From Candidatus Saccharimonadota bacterium (GTDB taxonomy: Bacteria; Patescibacteriota; Saccharimonadia; Saccharimonadales; Saccharimonadaceae): 57,170 bases of DNA. A model generated the notes under the pieces. It made no database searches. It was not told the DNA's origin and saw nothing but the letters and a program-made list of their open reading frames with translations. Position 1 is the stretch's first letter; every line of letters starts with the position of its first letter. Positions 31,890 to 40,661 of the stretch are shown here, one piece after another. The stretch spans positions 1-57,170 of the forward strand of contig JAUMWY010000003.1 in NCBI GenBank assembly GCA_030529385.1, in the 5' to 3' direction. Both the position numbers and the translations under genes were made by a program.

Positions 31890-32804
31890 TTATGTTTTCA
31901 CGGCGTAGCGGAACTTGGCGCTCCGACTGCGCGGATTGTGAACATCGTCAGTGCCTGGCACCGGTTTTTTGTCTGGAATAAGCAGCTCAGCCTCATAGCC
32001 AGCTCTGGCTTGCTCGGCAAAAAATTGCTTAATTCGCCGATCCTCCAGACTGTGAAAGCTGATAATACCAACCCGACCGCCTTTTGTCAGCAGACGCGGC
32101 AGGAGCGGCAGCAATTCATCAATCAGCCGGAGTTCTCGGTTAACCTCAATGCGCAGGGCTTGAAAAGTGCGGGTCGCTGGATGTTGTTTCAATCCGCCGC
32201 GACCAAGTGTTTGCTCAATCAGAGTTGCCAGTTCAGCGGTGCGCCGTAATGGCCGAGCCCCAACGATTGCTTTGGCAATACGTCTGGCTCGCCCTAGTGG
32301 CTCCTCGCCGTACTGTGTCAGCAGTCGGACCAATTCGCTTTCGGAATACGAATTGACCACGACTGCCGCCGTAAGCTCCGTCCGATTATCCATCCGCATA
32401 TCCAGCGGCCCATCAAACCGAAACGAAAACCCTCTTTCTACTCTGTCAAGCTGCGGTGACGACACCCCCAAATCAGCCAAAATAATGTCAAATGTCCGTC
32501 CTTCTCCGACGAGTTCTCGGGCTGCCGACACAAAATCTGTATGCATCAGCCTGACGCCCTTTCCCGCCAGGTCATCCAGCGCGGCAATCGCGTTATGATC
32601 ACGATCAACCAATACTGAACCAAGGTAATTATCCGTCTTCTCAAGGAACGCCCTGGCATGACCGCCATATCCGGCTGTCAGATCCAGATACGCCTCGCCT
32701 CGCTGAGGCGCGAGCGCATCCAGGGTTGCCCCTAAGAGTACGGGAACATGAACCGGCGCATTTGCTGCTTCCGGCTGTGGTGGATGTTCTTTAATACTCA
32801 TCAT
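31890..32804 (-). CDS. rsmH: 16S rRNA (cytosine-1402-N4)-methyltransferase RsmH
   Basis: RsmH (MraW) methylates C1402 in the ribosomal P site. The 304-residue protein has HVPVLLGATLDAL (about 18-30), the SAM loop DLTAGYGGHA, VDRDHNAI, ILADLGVSSPQLD, the RGFSFRFDGPLDMRM segment and C-terminal SFHSLEDR. ATG 32804 lies 6 nt after a TATAAT (32816-32811), so the main transcript here can be leaderless even though mraZ lies upstream in the same direction. Confidence 0.94.
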   Translation of the reverse strand: MMSIKEHPPQPEAANAPVHVPVLLGATLDALAPQRGEAYLDLTAGYGGHARAFLEKTDNYLGSVLVDRDHNAIAALDDLAGKGVRLMHTDFVSAARELVGEGRTFDIILADLGVSSPQLDRVERGFSFRFDGPLDMRMDNRTELTAAVVVNSYSESELVRLLTQYGEEPLGRARRIAKAIVGARPLRRTAELATLIEQTLGRGGLKQHPATRTFQALRIEVNRELRLIDELLPLLPRLLTKGGRVGIISFHSLEDRRIKQFFAEQARAGYEAELLIPDKKPVPGTDDVHNPRSRSAKFRYAVKT

Positions 32805-32817
32805 TTCCCTATTATAC

Positions 32818-33078
32818 AATAACGCAGGAAATGCTCGAGATCACCTATCTGGATATTTGATTGGGACTATTGTTGTTTGTGTTGTGTTTGTGTTTTGTCT
32901 TAAAGAGAAGGAAAACAGTGTTTTCCAAAAGAGACTTATGTGTGAGGTGGAGTTTTTTGGGAGGTGTGTTAAGGAAGGTGCGTTGCTGTTTTTTATGTGG
33001 AGCAAATCGCCACCGGTCCGTTTTCAAACATCCAGGTAGTTGATCTCGAGGGTTACTAACTTGTTAATGTACAGTCAA
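32818..33078 (-). other. C/A-rich intergenic stretch between mraZ and rsmH
   Basis: The minus-strand (transcript) sequence is strikingly poor in G over about 160 nt (32855-33000), and no gene is supported. One perfect hairpin GGAAAACA/TGTTTTCC (32910-32926) followed by CTTCTCTTT could terminate or attenuate read-through from mraZ, after which the rsmH promoter takes over. The C/A bias would keep the RNA unstructured. Confidence 0.5.
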
Positions 33079-33447
33079 TCAATCAGCTTTATCGGCGGCC
33101 ATAACGCGGAAATACGCCCCGGCGCGGATAGCGACAATCTCACGGTCAATCCCGGCATAGTCCAGCAAGTGCTGTTCAATGGTCACCCGCCCCTGCTTTT
33201 GATCAAGGGTGGCGGCCGTTTTGCCGCGACGGAATTTGACATTGAGATCAGCGATGCGCTCGTCCAGGATACTCCCGGTCAATTGCGTTTCCATCTGCTC
33301 TTGCCACACGTCCTGCGGGTAGAGGTGCAGATAGTCGCCAAATCCCCTGGTCAGGACGACGCCGCTGGCAAACTCTTCCCTTAGCTCAGCTGGCATCGTC
33401 AAGCGTCGCTTGTCGTCCAACTTTCGCTCAAAGTAGTCTGTTTGCAC
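33079..33447 (-). CDS. mraZ: Transcriptional regulator MraZ
   Basis: MraZ represses its own dcw operon. The 122-residue protein carries two AbrB-like half-domains with the family motifs, the first DDKRRLTMP (about 11-19) and the second LDQKQGRVTI (about 81-90). It is a little shorter than the usual 140-150 residues. The start is GTG 33447 with GGAAAGGG upstream. MraZ-type operator repeats overlap the promoter at 33520-33574. Confidence 0.92.
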   Translation of the reverse strand: MQTDYFERKLDDKRRLTMPAELREEFASGVVLTRGFGDYLHLYPQDVWQEQMETQLTGSILDERIADLNVKFRRGKTAATLDQKQGRVTIEQHLLDYAGIDREIVAIRAGAYFRVMAADKAD

Positions 33448-33519
33448 GTTGCCCTTTCCGTGATAGCGTTGATTGGTTTTTAAGTAGTGGATGTTTGTCT
33501 TGGTGTTTCCACTGGCTTT

Positions 33520-33574
33520 AGTATACTACCCACTTTTACCCACTTGCAAGCCCTTTTTTGACTTTTTTACCCAT
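33520..33574 (-). promoter_or_regulatory. mraZ promoter with MraZ operator repeats
   Basis: On minus, -35 TTGCAA (33549-33544), 18 nt, -10 TATACT (33525-33520). Two GTGGGT boxes (33543-33538 and 33533-33528), exactly 10 nt apart, fill the spacer, and a third ATGGGT lies at 33574-33569. MraZ is known to bind such TGGG repeats with 10-nt phasing, so it should block this promoter directly. Confidence 0.75.
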
Positions 33575-33644
33575 TTTTGCCCCAATATAAAACTTTTCCA
33601 CTGTTCTGTGGAAAAGTCTAGTGTTGCCAGCGATGCGCTTGACA

Positions 33645-35162
33645 CTACGCAACCATATCTTCACCAAAATGCTTCTGCAGGCGCATCCGAATCGAGCCTT
33701 CGTGCCGGCCCAACTTCTTACTTAGTTCTTCAATTGTCGCCCCGCTCAAAAACTCCTGCTGCAGCAATGCATCATCCTGCGACTGCCACGACTTATAGGC
33801 ATTCGGGTGTGTTTGGCGCATCTTAGCAATCTTCTCACTCCAACTCTTGCCACTAGACGAGCCCTTCTTTGTTAGTGGCGTCTTTTGCCTCTGCTTCATC
33901 TCATCCCGCAAATACCCCAATTCCTCAGCTGCCTGCCGGCTCTGCGAACGCAATATTTCATCAATCGCCACTGCATCTGACGATACCGCGAGCGCCATCC
34001 GATTTATTCCATATAAATATAAATTCTCCATATCCCGCACCCGACTCAACGCCACATAGCCCATGCCTGGCACAAAGGCCTTTCTCAGATCAATCCGCGC
34101 CGCGTCCAGCGTCATGCCCTGCGACTTATGCACCGTAATCGCCCATGCTAGGCGCAAAGGCACCTGCGAAATACTCGCCCGTTTACGCTCACCATCACGC
34201 AACTCCCAAGTATCGGGCGTCATAGTCACGACGCGCCCATTACGAAACTGCACCACTGGATACTCCGTCAGCGGCTCAGTATCCACCACCACGCCAATAC
34301 TGCCATTAGCATAGGATTTGTCCGTCGCATTCTTCACCGCCATCACCAGCGCACCCTTTTTCAGTGTCAAGCTTTCCAGCGCCAACACCGAACGACGCAA
34401 ATTTTCAACATATATTTTTGAACCGGTGGTAGTCTGGTGATATGTTAGCTCATCGCCCGGCAGTGCCGCTAGCTTTGCATTGTTAATCGCATCAACATCA
34501 ACATTCGTGGTGTGCAACTCTGTCATATCTTCATCCGGCGGCGTCACATCCACTCGCGCCAACAACGCCTCAGCATGATGTCGCCGAATATCATCCGCCC
34601 GCAACGCCGTCAGAATTTCCAATAAAGCCTCATCATTCTGGCGATATTGCTGCTCCAGATATAATACCGTTGGCTGCAGGTCCTGCCAAACTTCTGAGTA
34701 CACCACAAAGCCGCCCTGCTCGCCCGGCCGATTAATCGGCGGTAGCTGAAAAAAATCGCCGCTCATCACCACCTGAATGCCGCCAAACGGCTGGTCATTT
34801 TCGCGCACGCCCCGACACACCGCGTCAATCATATCCAGCCGAAAATCATGCAGCATTGAAATCTCATCAATGATCAGCACATCGGTTTTAGTGATCACCT
34901 CGCGCCGGGTTTTTGACAGCCGTTCAAAAAAGTTGTTCGCCAAACTATCACCGACACCAATGCCGCTCCAGCTATGAATCGTATTGCCGTTCAAATGCGT
35001 CGCCGCCAGGCCAGTTGTTGCGGTAACCGCTACTTTTCGCCCCTGTCCCCGCGCCTGAGCAATAAAATTGTTCAAAAGATGCGTCTTGCCAGTGCCGGCC
35101 GCACCTGTCAACAGCGCCGACCGCCCTGAATGCAAAATCGCCAGCGCCAACTCCTGATCCAT
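33645..35162 (-). CDS. PIF1-like SF1B DNA helicase with C-terminal HTH
   Basis: The 505-residue protein has Walker A TGAAGTGKT (about 19-27), ATTGLAA, Walker B LIIDEISML (about 97-105), SGDFFQLPP (about 130-138), YRQ, and the helicase motif VHKSQGMTL followed by YVALSRVRDMENL, as in PIF1/RecD-like 5'-3' helicases. A C-terminal module (about 455-500) ending in LSKKLGRHEGSIRMRLQKH looks like a homeodomain-type helix-turn-helix. It begins 3 nt after the DUF4868-like gene, so the two form an operon. Confidence 0.85.
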   Translation of the reverse strand: MDQELALAILHSGRSALLTGAAGTGKTHLLNNFIAQARGQGRKVAVTATTGLAATHLNGNTIHSWSGIGVGDSLANNFFERLSKTRREVITKTDVLIIDEISMLHDFRLDMIDAVCRGVRENDQPFGGIQVVMSGDFFQLPPINRPGEQGGFVVYSEVWQDLQPTVLYLEQQYRQNDEALLEILTALRADDIRRHHAEALLARVDVTPPDEDMTELHTTNVDVDAINNAKLAALPGDELTYHQTTTGSKIYVENLRRSVLALESLTLKKGALVMAVKNATDKSYANGSIGVVVDTEPLTEYPVVQFRNGRVVTMTPDTWELRDGERKRASISQVPLRLAWAITVHKSQGMTLDAARIDLRKAFVPGMGYVALSRVRDMENLYLYGINRMALAVSSDAVAIDEILRSQSRQAAEELGYLRDEMKQRQKTPLTKKGSSSGKSWSEKIAKMRQTHPNAYKSWQSQDDALLQQEFLSGATIEELSKKLGRHEGSIRMRLQKHFGEDMVA

Positions 35163-35165
35163 ACA

Positions 35166-36140
35166 CTAGCCTCGCGGCGGCTCACCTTCAGGCTCGCCGA
35201 GCAGTTTTTTGGATTTAATTTCGTAGCGCTTGCCAGTAATTTTGCTCTCAATATAATCCTCATTGATCAGGTTAACAAACATATCCAGGTCATTACCGTC
35301 CATAATAATGATCGCGCCATTGTCATCACTCATCAGTTCCAACTGCATTTCATCGGCATATTCCAGCACCTGCTCCTGCTTGACCTCGCCAATTTCTAGC
35401 TTCTGCAGCTTATTGATGGTCTTTTTACGCTCTTTGACCAGCGCATTCAGGTCCAATCCTTCAGAAAAACTCAATTTATACTGCTGTTCAATTTCGGCTA
35501 CTTTCTTATCAGCAATCACCTGCTTCTTGTACTCATAACCGAACATCCGCTCAAACTTTGAGGGATTGAAAGCAAAAATATCCTGCCCAATAATCAACAC
35601 CTGATTATCATCCGGCACTTTAAAACCGACTTCAGCACTAAACTGACCGAACTTGCCGTCCTTAAACTCCCACGCCAGCGCACTCTTCAGCGTCTGCCCT
35701 TGAGCAATCAACTTCACCGTATAAAACACTTTTTTCGGATCCGCTGGGTCGGTAAAACGCGCCACCACACCCTTCATACGCTTAAACTCATGCTCGGTTT
35801 CGGAAAACTCCACAATATCATCGCGCTCATGTTCAATCAAATGAATCAAAGTTTCCGCCCGCCCGACTTTCGCCAAATCCGTGCGCAGCAGCACATTATC
35901 ATCGCCTTCGGACAGTTCATAATCCCGCACGCTCAACCCCGTGCCCGCACCTAAATTGACAAAATTAATATAATCAAACAAAAACAGCGGCCTGAGCTGC
36001 TGCTCCACATCGCCCTTCAGCGGCATACTGTACGGCGTATAGTTTTTATTGAATAAAAATAGCTCTATCAGCAAATCATTTTTGCGCGCGTCCGTCTGAT
36101 TGGCCCACAAAAAAATATCGGTCGTTTCCCTCTCTTCCAT
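35166..36140 (-). CDS. KwaB/DUF4868-like protein
   Basis: The 324-residue soluble protein lacks membrane spans. Its C-terminal end, NLINEDYIESKITGKRYEIKSKKLL (split here around residues 290-312), and overall length of about 320 resemble DUF4868 proteins, the family of KwaB from the Kiwa anti-phage system; no KwaA-like membrane protein is present. A helicase gene follows directly. Assignment is from memory of the family pattern and is moderate. ATG 36140 lies 7 nt after TATACT (36153-36148), so this start, not the longer frame, is preferred and the mRNA is leaderless. Confidence 0.5.
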   Translation of the reverse strand: MEERETTDIFLWANQTDARKNDLLIELFLFNKNYTPYSMPLKGDVEQQLRPLFLFDYINFVNLGAGTGLSVRDYELSEGDDNVLLRTDLAKVGRAETLIHLIEHERDDIVEFSETEHEFKRMKGVVARFTDPADPKKVFYTVKLIAQGQTLKSALAWEFKDGKFGQFSAEVGFKVPDDNQVLIIGQDIFAFNPSKFERMFGYEYKKQVIADKKVAEIEQQYKLSFSEGLDLNALVKERKKTINKLQKLEIGEVKQEQVLEYADEMQLELMSDDNGAIIIMDGNDLDMFVNLINEDYIESKITGKRYEIKSKKLLGEPEGEPPRG

Positions 36141-36249
36141 AGATAGTAGTATACCATACGATGCTAGCTTCTTGCGCATGCCGAACTTGCACTTTTTCAC
36201 GGACAGGTTTATAGTGAAAAATGGATAGAGGTTTATATAACACAATTTC

Positions 36250-36750
36250 ATGGCAACACAATCAATATCCTTTTCAGAAACAGTAACGTTTGGTTTTACC
36301 CTAGCGGAGATTATGATAGTGCTTGTGATCATTGGGATTTTGGTTGCCATAAACCTACCAATGTTTTTCGGGTCAAGCGCACGATCACGCGACGCCGAAC
36401 GAGCAAACGATGTAGCGACAATCGCTAGCGAACTTGAACGATCATATCGCGCCACTGCAGCCACCGCCGGCCCGTCCTACCCGCCCACCAACGCCAGCAC
36501 CGCTACAACTATCGCAACCATTATTGGCAACAACGACAGCATCACCGCACCAAAAGCCACAAGTAACAGCATCATCCCGGCCGCTTCAGCAAGCCCGCAA
36601 CACCCTTCGGGTCTCCAGTATATCTATCAGTCATTCAATGCCGCTGGCGCATTATGCACCGCCGCACCATGTGTGCGGTTTATTTTATATTATTATCATG
36701 AGTCGCATCCTGCCGAGACCAGGACACTCCACAGTATGAGGCAGCAATGA
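36250..36750 (+). CDS. Type IV pilin-like protein 1
   Basis: The 166-residue protein has a prepilin signal with processing after Gly15, then FTLAEIMIVLVIIGIL with the conserved Glu at +5. The rest is a Thr/Ala/Ser-rich domain with one Cys pair (LCTAAPC). It is the first of four overlapping pilin genes, and resembles major or core pilins (PilE/GspG type). TATATA lies about 10 nt before the ATG. It overlaps the next gene by 4 nt. Confidence 0.8.
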   Translation: MATQSISFSETVTFGFTLAEIMIVLVIIGILVAINLPMFFGSSARSRDAERANDVATIASELERSYRATAATAGPSYPPTNASTATTIATIIGNNDSITAPKATSNSIIPAASASPQHPSGLQYIYQSFNAAGALCTAAPCVRFILYYYHESHPAETRTLHSMRQQ

Positions 36751-37202
36751 CACGACTGCCTTTTTGCTATCCCGAAGAATCATCCAGCCTGGGCTTTACC
36801 TTGGTTGAAGTTATCGTTACCTTACTAGTCGCAACCATATTCGTTGGCGTGATTTTAGGTATCTATGCCCATATTTCATCAGTCAATGCCGCCATTCGCA
36901 CCCATCATATCGCCGATATGGCCGCTTATAATAATCTGCGCCGCTACGCCAATCATCGTCCGCCAAACTGGTTCCAGTGCACTTACGACGCCGGCGCCAG
37001 TCTGCCGCGCCCGATTACGCTCGTCGCCACCACCGACAGTATTAGCGGACTCCCCGGACCCATCACGCAAACCGTCGTCGCCACCGCGCCATACGGCTGC
37101 CACACCAACGACACCAATGGCTTCCCTATCAAAATCGTCTCAACTATCACCTATGGCTCATCCGGAAGGAGCGTCACTCATGCGACTTACGCATCATATT
37201 AA
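36747..37202 (+). CDS. Type IV pilin-like protein 2 (PilV/GspI-type)
   Basis: The 151-residue protein has a 16-residue leader ending in Gly and then FTLVEVIVTLLVATIFVGVIL with Glu at +5. Two Cys lie in the globular part (QCTYD, YGCHT). Position second in a minor-pilin operon suggests a priming-complex subunit, by analogy with GspH-I-J-K. Start overlaps the previous stop (ATGA). Confidence 0.78.
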   Translation: MTRLPFCYPEESSSLGFTLVEVIVTLLVATIFVGVILGIYAHISSVNAAIRTHHIADMAAYNNLRRYANHRPPNWFQCTYDAGASLPRPITLVATTDSISGLPGPITQTVVATAPYGCHTNDTNGFPIKIVSTITYGSSGRSVTHATYASY

Positions 37203-37965
37203 TCAACACGGCATGACAGTGATTGAGTTGATGGTTAGTCTTGTTGTTATTATGGTGATTTTACTGACTTTTTCGGTCATCTTTACTCATGCTTATACTG
37301 ATATTCTAGTGAGCAACGCAAAAACCACGCTGGCTAGCCGCACAATGCATGCGCTGTCGTTTATTGAACATGATGTGCGCACGGCTCGCGAGTTTCTTGA
37401 AACAGCGCCGTCTGTTTATAATGACCCGTACGGTCCGACTCCCGGCGCTCAGTGGAATCATCGTGGTAACGGTAGTAAATCTCGCGTATTGCTACTTGAT
37501 CAGTACGCCACCACATCGCCATCACTCAGTCCTCATCGCCTGCCAGTCTATACCAGGGGCACGTTTGCTTGTCATGACATTCACCAAAAGCGTTACAATC
37601 CGCAGCTGCACTACCTGTCACTCTATTTCGTCAAAGACCGCACGCTGTATCGGCGCATCCTTACCGACACCACCACGCCGCTCTGCCCCGGCGAGACCCA
37701 GGCGCAGCGCCAATCATGCCCGCCGCAACTTCATCCCGCGTCCCGACATCATAGCTGCCAAGCGCGTGATGAGGTCATCGCCACAGACGTAGAAGAATTT
37801 ATCGTGCAGTACCACACCCAAACCAGCCCGATTACTGATGCCTATACCAAAAGCGGCGCCGTGGTGGATGCCGATTATATCACTGTCACCCTGCGGCTCA
37901 CTGATACTACTCACGCCGATACCACCAGCCTGCTAACGCAGCTCATGACGAAAGGCAATGATTAA
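37180..37965 (+). CDS. Type IV pilin-like protein 3 (PilW/GspJ-type)
   Basis: The 261-residue protein starts at ATG 37180 with GGAAGGAG upstream, inside the end of the previous gene. An 11-residue leader ends in Gly, followed by MTVIELMVSLVVIMVILLTF with Glu at +5. A larger beta-rich domain follows with several Cys. Size and order match PilW/GspJ, which joins the tip complex of type IV pili or type II secretion pseudopili. Confidence 0.8.
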   Translation: MRLTHHINQHGMTVIELMVSLVVIMVILLTFSVIFTHAYTDILVSNAKTTLASRTMHALSFIEHDVRTAREFLETAPSVYNDPYGPTPGAQWNHRGNGSKSRVLLLDQYATTSPSLSPHRLPVYTRGTFACHDIHQKRYNPQLHYLSLYFVKDRTLYRRILTDTTTPLCPGETQAQRQSCPPQLHPASRHHSCQARDEVIATDVEEFIVQYHTQTSPITDAYTKSGAVVDADYITVTLRLTDTTHADTTSLLTQLMTKGND

Positions 37966-39692
37966 TGCAGCGCTCTAGTCAAGGCTTTGCCCTTCCAGAT
38001 ATTCTCATCATCTCATTTATCGTACTTATTGTCCTGTCCAGTCTCATGTCGTTTACGTCTCTCGCCTTTCGCGGTGTTCATAAAGATTACTACCAAACCC
38101 TAGCTGAAGAAGCCGCCGAAGCCGGCACGGCCTACGCCACCAGCTGTCTATGGCGCTCAGGAAAATCACAAACGTGGGGCAGCAATCGCTCACGGCCAGA
38201 CCTCTCCCCCGCCACCGACTGCACCGGCACAGTGCGGCACCCCGGCAATGCCTATGTCTATCAAGCTCCGGGCATTCGCACTCGCTTTACCGTGCCTAAT
38301 CTTGATTTCGCCGCCGATTACGCCGTGCAAATCACTGCTGTTGGCCACACTGAAGTCCTGCGGCGGGATGGTTCAATTAGCGCCACCTATACCAGCGTCA
38401 TTAAAAAGACCATCACCTGGCTAGCCGACCTCAATGCCACCCAAAGCGCCAGCGGCAGTTATCGCACTTGCGCCATTTTGTCGGGCCAAGTGTGGTGTTG
38501 GGGATACGGATCGTACGGACAGCTCGGTAACGGCAAATACCGCGGCGGCCCGGGCGGAAACGATATCCAGCGTCCGGATCCGCACTACGACAGCAACGTG
38601 CCCGTACGAGTTAAACGAGAGCCGGGCGGCCTGCTTGATAAACGCGTGGTGAAGATTTTCACTGCACAGCATCACTCCTGCGCTCTGACTGCAGAGGGTG
38701 AAATGTATTGTTGGGGACGCAATGAATACGGCCAACTAGGGACTGGCAATGTAGCTGATGTAGCTGATGCAGCTACCCCACAACGCGTCCTTGGATTACT
38801 ACAGCACAAACGAATCAGTGATATTGGCGGCACTGGCGACACGTCTTGTGCCATTGCTGAGGGGAAAATATATTGCTGGGGTCGTAATGACAGAGGCACG
38901 GCTGGCGTTGGTTCAAATGATCCAAAGATTACCACACCAAGGAAACTCACAACAACCGGCACGGCGACAAAATTAGCCACTGACGGCACTCGCTCACTCA
39001 CCATGTGCGCTATTATATCCGGCAAAGCATGGTGCTGGGGACACAATAGATCTGGAGCGGTGGGTGATGGCACGAATAAAAACCGCCACAGCCCGACAAA
39101 AGTTGATGACAGCGGTGCGCTGCGCGGTAAGACTGTTACTGACATATCACAAGACGGCTATTCTTGGGGGCGGCCGGAGCAACAAGGCGAACATGTCTGC
39201 GCAGTGGCGAGCGGCAAAGTCTACTGTTGGGGCAATAACGCACAAGGTCAGTCTGGGAGAAATACCACAAAAGCCAACCCTAGCGACAACTCCACAGGTA
39301 AGTACCTCTTAAGGCCGCAGCCTATAGAAACTGGATCGGAGCTTCACGGAAAAACCATCACAGAAGTCCATGCCGGCGTCTTTCACACTTGTGCGCTTGC
39401 CGATGGCGAGGTGTATTGTTGGGGTAGTCGGCTACATGGTCGGTTGGGAGATGGCAATATTAAAAATGATCACAAACACACTCCACTGCGAGTAGCAGGA
39501 GAGCTCAAACATAAAACAGTGCGCCGCATTAGCGCTGGAGCAAACCGTGGCTGCGCACTTATCAGTGATGGCCGTACCTTTTGCTGGGGCCGCAACAGCG
39601 AAGGACAGATTGGCGATGGCACCCTTATTGACCGCGCCCTGCCGACCGAAGCTCTCTTCCTGCGGCCGGTTGCTAACCAGTATATATATTAA
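37965..39692 (+). CDS. Pilin-like tip protein with seven-blade RCC1 propeller
   Basis: The 575-residue protein has a pilin-type leader ending GF, then FALPDILIISFIVLIVLSSL, with Asp at +5 in place of Glu. Residues about 165-575 hold seven RCC1-like repeats, each with a CA(I/L/V)...CWG signature (CAILSGQVWCWG, CALTAEGEMYCWG, CAIAEGKIYCWG, CAIISGKAWCWG, CAVASGKVYCWG, CALADGEVYCWG, CALISDGRTFCWG), so each blade has its own Cys pair. Fourth place in the operon and the missing Glu5 match the PilX/GspK tip subunit. I infer a pilus-tip adhesin, a fitting tool for a host-attached bacterium. Confidence 0.82.
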   Translation: MQRSSQGFALPDILIISFIVLIVLSSLMSFTSLAFRGVHKDYYQTLAEEAAEAGTAYATSCLWRSGKSQTWGSNRSRPDLSPATDCTGTVRHPGNAYVYQAPGIRTRFTVPNLDFAADYAVQITAVGHTEVLRRDGSISATYTSVIKKTITWLADLNATQSASGSYRTCAILSGQVWCWGYGSYGQLGNGKYRGGPGGNDIQRPDPHYDSNVPVRVKREPGGLLDKRVVKIFTAQHHSCALTAEGEMYCWGRNEYGQLGTGNVADVADAATPQRVLGLLQHKRISDIGGTGDTSCAIAEGKIYCWGRNDRGTAGVGSNDPKITTPRKLTTTGTATKLATDGTRSLTMCAIISGKAWCWGHNRSGAVGDGTNKNRHSPTKVDDSGALRGKTVTDISQDGYSWGRPEQQGEHVCAVASGKVYCWGNNAQGQSGRNTTKANPSDNSTGKYLLRPQPIETGSELHGKTITEVHAGVFHTCALADGEVYCWGSRLHGRLGDGNIKNDHKHTPLRVAGELKHKTVRRISAGANRGCALISDGRTFCWGRNSEGQIGDGTLIDRALPTEALFLRPVANQYIY

Positions 39693-40197
39693 TCACTGAC
39701 AATTCACCAATACATTGTCCAAACGCAGCCCGATACTCCCAAGCTTTTGCTGACTATATGACACTTCGCCTTTCTGTATACGTGACGTATCCTCTATGAT
39801 ATGAGCGGTGGCGATAGCAGCCATCCGAGAAATCGCCTCAGCAATATACAGCTCAGTGGAGCGCAGCCCCCCCCTGACGACAGTCAGACATCGCACCGTA
39901 TTGGACATAAAATGAGCCATTATTACCCTGTCGCACCGCCCGCACCATTCCGGCGTATCCAGCCGTATCACCCTTGAACGGAATAAGCCGACCAAGCATC
40001 GCCTGCGGATCATAATCATCACACATCGCCAAAAGATTATCGTGAGCGTCAAACTCGCCAATAGCCAACCCAATATTTACACTATTATCATCTACCGACA
40101 ACCTATGCACTGCAGCAATCCGATCATCAGCAATATCGCCCTTGAAAAAGGTAGAAATCTCCACGCAGGTGGAGGCTGGTAATCCCTCTATTCTCAT
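39693..40197 (-). pseudogene. Frame-split gene with G8 tract (possible phase-variable gene)
   Basis: From ATG 40197 (TATAGT 8 nt upstream) one frame encodes about 106 residues (MRIEGLPASTCVEIST...) and then hits a short tail and stop at 39853. A second frame continues the coding from about 39874 to 39693 (LRSTELYIAEAISRM...). The switch falls at a run of eight C on plus (39867-39874; G8 in the gene). With seven G the two parts join into one protein of about 167 residues. It may be a slippage switch, a decaying gene or a sequencing error. Product not recognised. Confidence 0.6.
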
Positions 40198-40227
40198 AAG
40201 GCACTACTATAACGCAATCTACACTAA

Positions 40228-40656
40228 TCAGTCAACCGTCAGCCGGACGCCCTCGCGCGCCTTATTCGCCCACTGATCAGCCAGCTCATTGCCTTCATCG
40301 CCCTCATGGCCACGCACCCAGCGCAAATCCGCCCGGGACTGCGCATACAGCGCATACAATTCCTGCACAATATCCAGATTTTTAATCGCGCCGCCCTTCT
40401 TTGTCCAGCCGCGCGCCTGCCACCCCGGCGCCCACTTCGTCACCACATTAATCCAGAACTCACTGTCGGTGTAAATCACGCACGGCGCACCGTCCGCGTC
40501 CTGCAGTGCCGCAATCAGCGCCTTGCCCTCCATCCGAATATTCGTCGTCTCGCCATCCTCTGACCCCAAAATATGCGGCCGTAAATCCTTAATCACCGCA
40601 AACCCGCCCGGTCCGGGGTTGGGGCTGGCGGAACCGTCTGTGTAGTATATTGTCAT
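40228..40656 (-). CDS. rnhA: Ribonuclease HI
   Basis: RNase HI cuts RNA in RNA-DNA hybrids. The 142-residue protein has all active-site residues: D7 (YTDGSASPNPGPGG), E43, D64 (YTDSEF), H117 and D127 (RGHEGDEGNELADQWANKA). TACAAT (40669-40664) ends 7 nt before ATG 40656, so the mRNA appears leaderless. Normal length, no hybrid-binding domain. Confidence 0.95.
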   Translation of the reverse strand: MTIYYTDGSASPNPGPGGFAVIKDLRPHILGSEDGETTNIRMEGKALIAALQDADGAPCVIYTDSEFWINVVTKWAPGWQARGWTKKGGAIKNLDIVQELYALYAQSRADLRWVRGHEGDEGNELADQWANKAREGVRLTVD

Positions 40657-40661
40657 GTAGT

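Noticed and set aside
33645-36140. Complete Kiwa system
   Set aside because: No KwaA-like membrane partner is present, and the KwaB assignment itself is moderate.
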